64,000 bases of DNA, from the NCBI GenBank assembly GCA_018105865.1, contig CM030837.1, positions 246,001 to 310,000 on the forward strand. Reading direction: 5' to 3'. Each line of letters begins with the position of its first letter. Position 1 is the stretch's first letter. Both the position numbers and the translations under genes were made by a program. This document shows positions 1 through 14,059 of the stretch, one piece after another. The notes beneath the pieces are model-generated. The model was not told the origin of the DNA. It worked only from the letters and a program-made list of their open reading frames with translations, and searched no databases. This DNA comes from Metaphire vulgaris (Eukaryota > Annelida > Clitellata > Crassiclitellata > Megascolecidae).

Positions 1-106
1 AAAGAGTTCTTTATGTTTGGCATTAGAATAACATGACGAAATTTCTTCAGATTAACCCCCATTACCTTAGAGATGCGTGTATTAGTTTTTGTCTGTGACA
101 CGTGAC

Positions 107-108
<2 letters not shown>

Positions 109-155
<47 letters not shown>
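109..155 (+). repeat. (TG)n microsatellite before an acceptor site
   Basis: About 23 TG units end just upstream of TTGCCGCAG, the acceptor of the sushi exon. The tract sits where the polypyrimidine tract should be. Length variation here could affect splicing; that is inference. Confidence 0.9.
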
Positions 156-156
<1 letters not shown>

Positions 157-163
157 GCCGCAG

Positions 164-2759
164 CGGTTGGTTGTCCTGACCTCGTTCCTTCGGGGAATTC
201 GTGGATCGAGCGAATGGATGATCGAGTCATCGTCAGATGCAATTTCTCTCTGGAAACTTGGTATTTGACGTGCAAAGGAACGTCTTGGATAGGAGCAGTC
301 ACCAACTGCTCCGAAGGTCACTCGATTGATTCACTGATTCACTTGAATCACACAGTTCGATGCTCTTTAGTGGATGTCTCGCCTCTGAAGGCATTTGGTC
401 TTCGTTATAAAGGCCTAGTAATCAATCACCTGAGAGCAGATAAATAGCGGAGGAGATAGAAAGTAACAGATAAAGCCAAATTTGTATAGCGCTACTCATA
501 CATAAGCTTTTTCAATTCTAGAAAATATAAATACAAAGAACGTGATTCTAGTTTTATTCCAATTCTGCCATTGAGAATTTCCATCTATTTTGATAGTTGT
601 TAAAGGGCACAAATAACAAACGAATGAGAATATAATCGATGACTTCTAAGTTCTAATATGAAGTGTAAATACTTTTGCATTTCTACTAAGCTATATGGGC
701 AATGGAATTAGCATTGCTGTTCAATTATTGTAAGTTGTGCTGTTGTTTTTGCCTACAGGCTTGTTACCGATTAAACGAGAAATTACTCTGACGAAGAAAA
801 AGACAATTCCACTCGGTAGAAACAGTCACACATTCATCCAACAATAATTGCGCCTACGATCACTTTCAACCTCGACTCATTCTAATAATCAGATCAAAAT
901 CATCGACGATTATTAGTGTTGCCTTCGTGTGTTTGAAATGGGTCGCCATTTAACCCCACGCTGCTTATGTGCAGCTGATGCACAAGCGATGCATGGAGAC
1001 TATTTTCAGATGTCGCTCTAGTTGATCGAAAATCGAAGATAAGCTTTTCTTTGTCGACCGACAGAAAACTCCAAACGCTGAATTTCGAGAGTTTGCTTAA
1101 GAGATGAGCCGTCAACAGATTACGTCATCTGAGAGGCGAATACAGCGCCTCCTGGCGATAGATTCCTAACTATTTGCTTTGGGGGGTGGGGGGTGGGAAG
1201 AGGGGCATAACTTCAGTTTACTCAAATTCTTTGCGCAATGGTCTTCGTTTGCACTCTATATTTATGGATTCTGTCTAATGTGAATGTCAGCGTTTGGAAT
1301 ATAATAATGGAAAGCCCTTATGTTGAGAATTAATTTTGCCATGAAATGCCACATCGAGCTTAAATGCGACGAATCAGAAAACGAAAACTTTAGCAGAATG
1401 TTCGATGACTGTTAATGTCTTCTCTTCATCGCTTGGTCTTCAGTATTTTCAAAGCTTTTTCGCAAATTTTCGCAGCTAAATTCTATAATTTGTTGACATC
1501 GTGCGCATTAATTTCTATAAAGCCAACAAACAAGGACTGGGAATTTCGTATTTCGTTGTGTAGGTTTGGTGGTTGCTGTGGTAATCGGAATTATATTCGG
1601 CGTTGTTCTTGGACTCGTTATGCTGTTCTTCGTCTATTTGATCAAAAGACGGTGAGAGAATTACTGACACACAAATTCTGACATTATTGTCATCCCCTGT
1701 CTTATGCTTTATTTCCTACAATCGATCATGTAAGTTCAATTTTTTATTCACAGAATTTAAAATCACAAACAATTAGGTACTTCTAACAGTTTCGTTTTGT
1801 TCTCTAATTTTGTTTAACGCAATTCTCTGCTTTAGATCATAACAGCGCACAGTTACTTCGGTTGCATCGAATTGCTTTTCTGAAATTTTTCACTTATTCT
1901 CTGATTTTTTTGTTTCGCCTCAAATTTGAGCTGGATCAACGTTTTCTCTGAATGAATGCCGATGTTTAGTACTATAATAACCAGCAGATAGTCTCACGCA
2001 ATATCTGTGAGTTTTAGACGGGCGTTGAGTCGTCAGAAGACGAGTAAACTGAACACTTTGCTCGATCCGGAGGAAGTCCTTCTCCAGCAAAAAGACAACG
2101 AAGACAACTTCGCAAGGAAAGTCTTCACCGCCAGTCGAAAGAGGCCGCCACCGCCATCGCACGTCTACAGTCACGTCTGTCCCAATCACTCGTTGCCATG
2201 TCGTCATCGATGTCACGCAGATTATGACGTCAGTGCTTTAGACAAGCGCTGCTGTGGCGACGCGCATCACGTGACACCACCGCCGCCTCCCCCTCTGACA
2301 GCAGCAGAGACAATCTGCCAACAGCTGTTGGACAGACAAGGAGTGGAATGCGACGCAAAGACAGACACAGGCAGACGGAAGCACGTTCAGTTTGCGTTCG
2401 AAGAGGAAACAGCAAACGCTGCTAAACAGTCTAAGACTCCTCCCCCTCCTCCTCCTCCTCCTCCTCCGCCTCCTCAGACTGCGTCGGTGTTGTTGCCACT
2501 GGGAAACCACAGCAACGCCAGCAATGGCAGCCATCGTCACCATGGCAACGCCGCTGCTGCCTCCTCCTCCTCCTCCTCGGCGGATGCATCGTCTGAGGCC
2601 CTCTGTCGTCCAGATTTGGTTCGAAGTGGAGACATCGACGGCGGCGGCGGCGGCTCTGGTTCCCTGTGTCATGAGGAGACTGGTTCCCGTGGAGCAGCTG
2701 ATGATTCGCGCTTCGCCTACAGGGGACCAGTGTTTTTCGACTGGGACGAAGGCAGCTGA
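164..2759 (+). CDS. Sushi (CCP)-domain transmembrane receptor-like gene, 5' end outside window
   Basis: Four exons join in frame: 164-316, 759-815, 1564-1651 and 2018-2759. The first encodes one sushi/CCP domain (GCPDL, VIVRC, WYLTC, a G-x-x-W and a closing NC), with the usual four cysteines. The second is a short basic juxtamembrane piece. The third encodes a single membrane span (start LVVAVVIG, end MLFFVYLIKRR) with a basic stop-transfer. The fourth is a 247-codon cytoplasmic tail with a run of 12 prolines near 2437-2472, further PPPPP stretches, His/Cys-rich and Ser-rich segments, and the end FFDWDEGS. Phases are 1, 1, 2 and agree at every junction. The acceptor of the first exon directly follows a (TG)n tract. 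Signal peptide and any upstream domains lie before base 1. Sushi domains bind protein or glycan ligands; proline runs typically bind SH3 or EVH1 domains. The ligand is unknown. Domain calls are firm, the whole-gene model is inferred. Confidence 0.75.
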
Positions 2760-3274
2760 GCCTTCATGGCAGAACACTCATCAAATCCAAAATGGCCGCC
2801 GACATAAATAGAAGAGACCGCAGTCAAAGGACAATGGAGAATTATTTCTGCTCTTAAATCTGGATTAAAAGGAAAAACTGCAGCACTGATTTTATGTCGA
2901 AAGATCAACTTATGATGTTGAAATTGCTTAAATCGAAAGCAAGACATCTATTTAGTTCTTGAACAAAATGTGACTGAAGGAGAGACTTCTATAAGACAGC
3001 TTTGCAATCATGAGATGCTGACAGCACAGGCCTAGTTTTACCTTTCCTTATATTAGGTCTTCACCTGATTTATATTTTCCACGTTTTCACGAAATTTCAG
3101 TAACGAGCATTGGGTTGCATCGCATGTTTTAAGCCAGATACTATTTAGAATTGGATAAATTCTTCAGCCGATCAGCAGCAGCAGCAGCATCCTTAGCATC
3201 TTAGTTAACTGTCTTAATGCATTTGGTCTTCTGCTTGGCTCTGTTCTTTGTTTGATTTAATTAATATTTTGCGC

Positions 3275-3280
3275 AATAAA
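3275..3280 (+). terminator. Poly(A) signal of the sushi receptor gene
   Basis: AATAAA about 515 bases after the stop codon at 2759. No better signal lies closer. A downstream cleavage site was not identified. Confidence 0.45.
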
Positions 3281-4285
3281 AATATCACGACACATTTAGA
3301 ATACATCTAATACATTAAGCCTTTGGCGCTCGGCGTATTTGAATTTATTAAAAGTGTCAAATAGGCTTTTTACGGCACTGAATCATTCGGCTTCAATGCG
3401 TGTAAAATGTCTTCGAAGAAATTTGTTTTTGCTTTCGTATATATATGCTGTTATGTTCTTTCATGCAGAAAGTCCTTTGGTCGCCTTCCCCATCTGGCGA
3501 ATAATTCTGAGTAGATTGATTACTAGGTTGGTAGTAAGGCTCTTCTGAAGAACAACTTTCATTCAGCGGAAGTGAAGAAGGAAGTTGATCTTACTTCATT
3601 CAAAGAGAATCGAAATTTATTATCTGTTCGAAAACCATCAAATTTTAATGAAATTCGAATATTTCGACGATTTAAGAACTAAGAATCATTACAACAGATG
3701 TTACTGTAAATACTTCAGCAGCGGGCAGTCGCACAATCAGTGGACGCCTTCATCTCATACTGCCTAAAATGCCCCAAAACTAATCAACGGTTCTGCACAA
3801 ATCCCACTACCTGTCCCAGTCCGAAAAGGGGGCGCTCCCCCCCCCGTATTCCCCGTGGCTAAGGGCCAATGCACACAATTACCGGCCACCTGATGAAATT
3901 AAACGCTTCCTAGCATGATTATTATAGCTGAAATATTATGCTCTTATTAAATGTAAGCGACAAAATAACAATGCAGTCAGCAGTGCTACTAAAGGGGATG
4001 ACGCAAAGTCACGCCTTGAAAACGAATACTACAGGCGAGATAGGAAAATGCCAGTCCCTCATTAACAACTTACAAGCCATCAAGCAAAAGCAATCGATTT
4101 GCAATTCAAATGCACTTATAACGCAGTTCCAAACAATTAAAATTTAGAGTTTGCAGAAGGAGTTTGAAGCAGTGAAGCCGTTAAGTCACAAGTATGAAAC
4201 CTATGACCATCATATAACGTGCATTTTTCTTTTCCTATTTTGATGACTTTAGGTGCAAGTGCCCGACTTCAAGTACTTCTACTCT

Positions 4286-4294
4286 CCCTCCTAG

Positions 4295-4363
<69 letters not shown>
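4286..4363. repeat. (CTA)n triplet array
   Basis: About 26 uninterrupted CTA units. Apparent poly-leucine reading is a repeat artefact. Confidence 0.95.
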
Positions 4364-4364
<1 letters not shown>

Positions 4365-4630
4365 GATTTTCAAACGACGTTTTCTTCAAATAATACCTAA
4401 CAGCTGAGGTGAGAATATAAGAAATATATTTTGTATTTTGTAATTTTGAATTACCATCTCTCCAGGTATAGCATGTACAGTACCTACATTATTTCTACTA
4501 CATTGTCTGTGAATTTATGTCTGTGAGATTCAGAGTTTGCAATATTCAGGGGAATACAGTTTTCCAGTCTGCATTCCTACATCATGTGGTTCGTTCCTAT
4601 TTGCATACACATGTAGTAGACCTACATATA

Positions 4631-4634
<4 letters not shown>

Positions 4635-4697
<63 letters not shown>
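4635..4697. repeat. (AT)n microsatellite
   Basis: About 31 AT units, followed by more degenerate TATA-rich sequence to about 4773. Confidence 0.95.
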
Positions 4698-4698
<1 letters not shown>

Positions 4699-5522
4699 TG
4701 CATATATATAGGTCAACTGTATGTATATGTCTATGCCTATTATAGATATAGGCCTACTATATACTGTATATATATTTTTCTTTGAGAGACGCATTGTCAT
4801 CACCTGCTGTTGGTCTTTTAGTGACAACCTGATCGATTCCACGGAATTTAACGGAAACTGCGATGCATTTCTATACTCTCAGCCTCTAGTTCTTTGGACG
4901 CCATCTCTTCTTCAAACAGAACAGAAGAAGAAGAGGAAAGCGCCATCTGCCAATCATGCACTTTTCAACTATTTGGAAATTATTTTTTATCTGAGTAATT
5001 CAGTTTTACTCTATAAACTAAAAGAGAAAACATTCGAGTGATTTTGAAATATATATCTTAAATTATTTAATTTGTTGAATTAAACTGACATGGCATCAGC
5101 GTGTTGCGTTCAGTTCTTAAACGCTTTATAACGGTTTCGCTAAAACATTTTATTTTCCAAAACGTCACTAACTCATTCCTTTATTATTAAGAGTCACTCT
5201 AAACTTCAAATAGTAGGCCTATGTCAATGATTACACTTGTACAGACCAAAGCCCGGTCTTTATATAAAGTCTAGTATGCAGAGCAGCAGAAGCATAGCAA
5301 GGTCGCTGTGGCTTCAGAATGTCACCCGTTGTGTTCTAATACGCGATGGCGATTGACTTCTGGTCGCAACAGAGACACTCAATGTCATCGTCGTCGTCGT
5401 CGTCGTCGTCTTTAATTTACGACTTAAACTGAACGCCAAATGAGAGATTTCGTCTTTAGAAGAGCAGAGTTTAAAAGTTGTTTATTGCCTCTAACCTTGC
5501 GAGTAATTAATTAATGTTGCCC

Positions 5523-5700
5523 CGTCTAAGTAAGTGAGTAAAATTTCGTTTATTTCTATAGCGCTTTCGGGAGCAGGTATACAACCGTATCTGCGTATTC
5601 CTATAGACGCTTAATCTACCTTTGGAATAGTTATAGCCGACGTTTAGTGTGGTCAGCTGGGCAAAGTCAATTCCAGAGAGATCGGTCAGAGTGGTGGAAG
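5523..5700 (-). mobile_element. LINE 3' end, minus orientation
   Basis: Read on the minus strand, a segment with a GCGCTATAGAAAT-like block runs into degenerate ACTTACTT repeats. The same block and tail occur at 33.75 kb, 40.8 kb and 57.7 kb. In the 40.8 kb copy it follows reverse-transcriptase coding sequence, so this is a 5'-truncated copy of that LINE family. Confidence 0.6.
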
Positions 5701-7849
5701 TGGAAGTGGAGAGAAGCAACAGGGCAGACTTTGAAAGACGGATGTAGAGGCTAAAGAAAGTCCAGTTGAACTTCGGCTCATGCAGCAACTCACGAGTTCA
5801 GCACAAGAGGAATAATGACGATGCGTTATCATGGAGCAATTTATTGATTGATTTAGAAAGAACAACTGCCTATTAAGTTACTGTTTGAAGCGGTAATGGA
5901 GTGAGCGATAGCATATTACATTTCAATATGTAATTATAAAGAGAAAAATAAATTCCAACTAAATGAGAGAGCACCCCGATATAATCCAGAATATGAAAAG
6001 TTAATATTAGGTGATTAATTAAAATTGCAAATTCCTCCATTCGTTTCTTCGTTTCAGCTGTTATCTTTGAATAAACACATTTTTGATTGTGGCTTCTACC
6101 TGACCGGGTTTTCTCTTGGAATTTGATTGAATGGCGTCCATATATAGCTGCAACTGTCTCGATGCTCATAGAACATTATGCAGAGTTGGCAGCGAACGGT
6201 GTTGTCGGCCGCCAGCAGCTGTCCCTCCGTCCATCCGTCGTATATGACCCACATTCTTCGCCCGCAGTCAACGCGGCTGAATACAGTATATATCTGGCCA
6301 AGCAATTCAAACAGTAAATATTCGAAGACGCTCTCTTCTCTCGCCATTACGACCCCCTAATAAAGCATTCAGCAGACCAACGCCGCAAGTACTCTCTGCC
6401 GTCGACGGCGGCGGCGGCGGCGGTGGAGGAGAAGCCATACGTTACAGCGAAGCGCCGATAATGGACGCATTGTGCGGCCAGTCGGCGACGCATTATTCCT
6501 ACGACGCAGTGTCTTGAAAAGACGAAATACGCGTCTATTCAGAATTTAATCGTTTTTAAATGACACGGGCGCTCGAAAAGCCATTGCTCTCGACGATGCT
6601 GACGGACCCCCTCTTCCCCCTCCCATTACCCCCCACTCCCCGTCGACAACGACGATCGATGGCTGCGGCGAAGGGGAGGGATCGTCCTCGGCACCGATAG
6701 AAATCCCGGAGACAAATATGTGTGAGAAATCAAAAATCTTGCTTTAAAGCCTAAAGGTAATTTTAAATTGCAAAATTAATATTCCATAAAATTCTGTCTC
6801 TGTATTTTCATGTCAGCTGAACACACTACTGTGTCTGAAACTCTCTTAGATTATTTTCTTTTTCAAGATAATTTTCTCCTTAAAAATCGGGATACCCTTT
6901 GAATGAGGTAGAAAAAGACATGTTGCGCGGCATCTGTTATCGAATACCTTGAAAATGCGACAAACTTTTTTTAAATTTGCATTTTACATCAAGAGTTAGG
7001 CCTACTTTTAAAAAAAATAGAAATTGGCGTTTTAATGAATCAGAACAACAAATTTCAGTAGACCAGGAGAAGAGCCTTAAATCCACGAGATCTCCTGGAT
7101 TTCCAGGAGATCCTCTCACTGGGTCGCAAACTGCTACGAATAGAAGCGCATAATAAGTCAGTCGATCTAAAACATTTGCCTAATGAATGACGACGCTTAG
7201 ACTTTGTACTTTTAATTGAAAGCCACTCGACGGGGAAACCGTCCAATGGCAACGACCGACCCACCTGTCTGTCATCCGCCGCAGCCTTGGCATTCAAGTA
7301 TTTAATAACTGGGTCAGAATTGTAAGTGTACGAAAACGCACGCAGAGGAGCCGCGCGTCTGTTGCGAGCGGGGGCGCTTAACTGCGGCCGTTGTGTTCGA
7401 CGTGTTTTTCATGACGTTCTCAACAGAAGATCTGCTTTGCATTCAATATTTCGGAGGTTAGAAGAAGATAACAATAATGTATTTCAGTCTCTGTTTCTTA
7501 ACCGACTGTTAGGCGTTTGTTAGCCTTTCAATGCAATTCAGTTTAGCCTGAGGTCTTGCTAGAATTTGTAGCTAGTAAAGTATTAACAGGCGATTTGAAT
7601 CAAAGCAAACATCAACATTTCATTAAATTCCACGAAGAAGTATTCTAAAAGCTTTTCCTCCATTTGGCAACACTATATAGAAGCAATGATATTCCTCTAG
7701 GATGTGATCTGCATATATTGTGTTTTGTGGTGCTAGTCGCAGTTGACTGTTGCTCTATGGAGTTCAATAAACAAATATGCAGTATATATGTAAAGAACAT
7801 TATATATATGTATATTTTACTGTATATATATAATGACTGTATTTATATC

Positions 7850-8480
7850 GCACTAAAACACTTCCCTGAGCACTGCATTGTGAATGATATTCAAATTCAT
7901 GGACGTGGTACTCATTCTAATCTGAATTTATTCACAAAATCAGTTGACAATCTCATTCCCACTCTTCGGGATTGGATGTTCTCCAGTAGACTTATAGACT
8001 CAACCCTGCATGGCAAAACTCAGCTTACCTGGTTTGGTGCTAAGCACCTGCGCTCAACGCTCTCTTTTGTAATCTGGCTTTCTCAAAATGTGCCGAGAAC
8101 CTTGACAGGGACTCAGTCTGACGTCACTGAGCTTTTCAAACCACCCTCTTCCACTGCACATCGCCTGCTCCACCCTTTGATCGTAGGGAAGCTTACATCA
8201 CCAGATGGCGCACTGCTTTTACTCAGCGTCGAGCATTCGCGGGTGACTGGACCTTCTCTATGGAATGCGTTGACCCCATCCATCCATCCATCCATCCATC
8301 CATCCATCCATCCATCCATCCATCCATCCATCCATCCGGACCTCACTTCCTACTTCCTCACTTAATGCAGCGCAGTGCGAAAGTAGTTAAGTCTCGCTAC
8401 TTTATCAAGCCGCGGCCACTTCTGAGTGGAAATACAAGAGGCGCTATACAAATGCTACATTACACCACACTAACATCATT
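7850..8480 (+). mobile_element. Degenerate CR1/L2-like LINE 3' fragment
   Basis: Translation of 7950-8060 gives LRDWMFSSRL followed by QLTWFGAKHL, resembling the WM-S-L-N-x-K-T-E-x-x-W-F-G region of CR1/L2-type reverse transcriptases. The stretch 8115-8270 gives [10 protein letters not shown] and [11 protein letters not shown], resembling the family's C-terminal GP-x-x-WN-x-LP motif. An (ATCC)n array follows, then a GCGCTATACAAATGC block typical of these LINE 3' ends. The part between the two protein motifs is deleted. The element lies just upstream of the first GST gene. Confidence 0.6.
8275..8337. repeat. (ATCC)n tetranucleotide array
   Basis: About 15 ATCC units inside the degenerate LINE 3' region. 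Confidence 0.95.
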
Positions 8481-8490
8481 ATTCGATTGA

Positions 8491-11401
<2,911 letters not shown>

Positions 11402-11778
11402 CTCTGCCGCCAGGGATCCTTTCATTTCGATTACCACGATGCTATAGAAAAATTCCCACACTTTCCCTTCTTCGCGTTTTTCCGTCCTAGAGATAATCTG
11501 ATGTCACTGTCCATAGGCTTAGCTACAGAACATATAGCCCTGAGTACGCACAGCAGCTGAATTCCTTCTTCGTATTCTAACGTATTCGTTAAGTATTGAC
11601 GTATTTTTAATGCATGCCGTTAGCAAGCGACTGCTTTTAATGTGAATATAGTGAAGTCTTAATCGAAAAGCGCTTTGTTATCACGCGAATGAGGTTGGAA
11701 ACTGTCAGAAACGATAGTGTTTTAAAAGTGTTATCGGTGCTGATTGTATAATAATTATTGTATCTTCCAGATATTTTG

Positions 11779-11784
11779 AATAAA
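11779..11784 (+). terminator. Poly(A) signal of GST copy 1
   Basis: AATAAA about 380 bases after the stop codon. Confidence 0.5.
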
Positions 11785-13160
11785 CTGTTAAATGGATTCT
11801 GACTTGACTGTCGTAAGCCTGCGCTTCAAGCATGATGTCACGTGTTCATGTGCAATTTTAATGAAAAGTGACGCGTCAGTCTTAATGATTGTCGCAATTT
11901 TCATCTGGTATCAGAGGTCGGAACCTGATATGTAATTAAACTGAATGAACTTCCTTTTTCATTTCGATTCGATTGAGTGCCATCCAAATGTGGATTCCGT
12001 TGACAAAAAACGTGTCCTGTCTCTCCTCGACCTCTCTGCTCCGATTTTGGCCTTGTATAATATCGGATGCGTATATATTTGCTTTCAACTTTATCTGCTT
12101 GAAGATATTGCATTTCAGAGAATGAAATCACGACAAGAAGTCGTCAAATATGCACGCAGTCAGTCGACAGCGGCGCTTTTCTCTTGCGCTAGAACTTCTT
12201 CGCCTGTCCTGAATGACCTTTCCTCCGACGTCTACGTTGATTTATACGAGTGTGGAAATTCCAATCCGATTGTGTGTTAGCTGCGATTGCGCGTACCTGG
12301 CACCATGAAACCAAAAACCCGTCGACGTCCTCTCCCTTCGATCTCCGATGTCTCCAATCAACGACTTCTTCTTCGATATCATCCACTTCGCTAAATTCGT
12401 CCCATTGACTCTTTTTTCTGCACTTCTTGACCCTTACAGCGGCCTATCCATTTACCACGTCCATCGTGTCACTCATTTCAGAGTCAGTTTCTAGTTTCTG
12501 CTTGAGATATTTTACACTTGCTATATTTAGAGAACATAAAACTGCACGTCACGTGGTGTCAGTGGTTTCCTCAAACAAATTAAACCCAAGTTTAATGGCA
12601 ACATAAGGAAGCATAGCGTAGGACAATTTGTAGACATTGACCGATGTTAATGCCCAGTCAATTGTATTCGAATGTTCGTCTCTTGAAACGGCCGTTTACC
12701 TTTGCTCAAGTGCGCTTCCACTCTGTAACCTTTTCTGTTGTCTATGTTTGATCCGCATACTTTTCAGTCTTCTGTTGACTTTTACGTAGAATCATTTAAC
12801 TTTTAGATATCCCGAACAAAAATTTCAACTCAAATTCAGTTTACAAGTATGTTGGAAGATGTAATGAATTAGTCAGTGGAGTCATCGGGTACAAGTGCTG
12901 TTCGAGACTAGGAGGACTTTCTCTTTCTCTGTCTTCGCAGCGGAAAATAGGAACGCCGGCAGCGCAGTCGTCGTATATGGCCACAATAGCCACATGCATG
13001 ACGTATATTGACATAACAACCGACATTAGAATGGCGGCGTCGCGTAGGCCTTAAGTGGCCATTTGTATGATTCCATTATGGTGGTCTTTCGAATTACCTA
13101 ATCAATGTTTGAAGAAGATCCATTCTGTTGCGTTGACTGCGGATTTAGCCAAACATTACA
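11785..13160. other. Gene-free interval
   Basis: No exon chain or repeat family could be supported. An open frame of about 110 codons at 11945-12280 has no recognisable domain or splice context. Confidence 0.5.
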
Positions 13161-13162
13161 AA

Positions 13163-14040
13163 TCGCTCTATTTGACTCCCGTCAGAACACCAAAGTTAAG
13201 CAACGTTAAGCGCGGTTAGTACTTGCATGGGTGACCATCCCGGGATATAGTCGTGCCATAAAGTGTCTTACCCGAAAAATGTCCGGGCGGACACTCAATT
13301 GCAATCACAGCGTCCGCGGACGGTTTGTAGTGCAGTAAAATGCACCTAGGAAATGTCCGACAGTCTGGGTTGCCAAAAAGTGACCGGCTGATTCTAACAA
13401 ATTCTGTGACAAATTTCTACGTCAAAGAGACAACATGTAGGCAAAGCGGTGGACTGTTAGTGCATATTAGTTGTTAGCTTTATGGTGTTAAATCGAGATA
13501 GAAGTCACCTTGCACAGCGACCAAATCCAACTCCCAATTTGAACTGCTGTACTGTATAAGTGGTCAACGTTCTTCGACAGACTTTATCGTGTAGAACGTT
13601 TTGTAGTTCGCCTACGTCCAATTTTTGGAATATATAAAAGGTTATATTTTCATTTATTTTTATTCTTCTGTTTAGCATGACTCACTAGATTGACCATGAT
13701 CAATAACTATATAAAAATAATGGCATCAATCAAATCTATTTTGTGTTCAATTTTCCCCGGACATTATATTGCAAGTAAATTGCCTCGGACAGTTTTTCGA
13801 CGGGTCGGACACTTTGTGGCTGCAAGGAAGTGTCCGAACGGACACTTTATGGCAGCGGACACTTTATGGCATGACACCGGCGGCCAACCAAGCCGTTCAT
13901 CAGTTAGGCGTCGATAAATGGATCTAGAGAAAGCAATACTCTAAATTAATGGCGTAAGTCACCTGCGTCGCTGTTTGCCTGGTACATGGAGATCAGCGCC
14001 GGACCCTACGATCGTTCGAGTACTGGATTAATGCCTTTAT
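13163..14040 (+). mobile_element. 5S rRNA-derived SINE, split by a DNA transposon
   Basis: The head at about 13163-13249 keeps 5S rRNA internal promoter sequence (AAAGTTAAGCAACGTTAAGC, then TTAGTACTTGCATGGGTGAC). The tail at about 13876-14040 contains AATGGCGTAAGTCACCTGCG and GAGATCAGCGCCGGACC. The same head and tail are contiguous at 47782-48078, so this copy was interrupted after it inserted. Confidence 0.8.
13250..13875. mobile_element. Inverted-repeat DNA transposon nested in the 5S SINE
   Basis: The ends are GTCGTGCCATAAAGTGTC and the near-complement GACACTTTATGGCATGAC. Internal GTCCG/CGGAC repeats echo the ends. No transposase frame is seen. The target duplication could not be resolved, so the superfamily is open. 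Confidence 0.65.
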
Positions 14041-14059
14041 CTTTTTAAACATTAAAGAA

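Larger units (their letters stand above)
3300..7850. other. Gene-free interval with microsatellites
   Basis: No exon chain could be supported. It holds (CTA)n at about 4286-4363, (AT)n at 4635-4697, a GTC/CGT triplet tract near 5387-5410, a LINE 3' end at about 5523-5700 and a short GGC tract near 6405-6426. Short open frames here have no domain, splice or codon support. Confidence 0.6.

Noticed and set aside
7664..8365. Single 233-codon gene
   Set aside because: The frame is a chance fusion of AT-rich sequence, two separated LINE polymerase fragments and an ATCC array.
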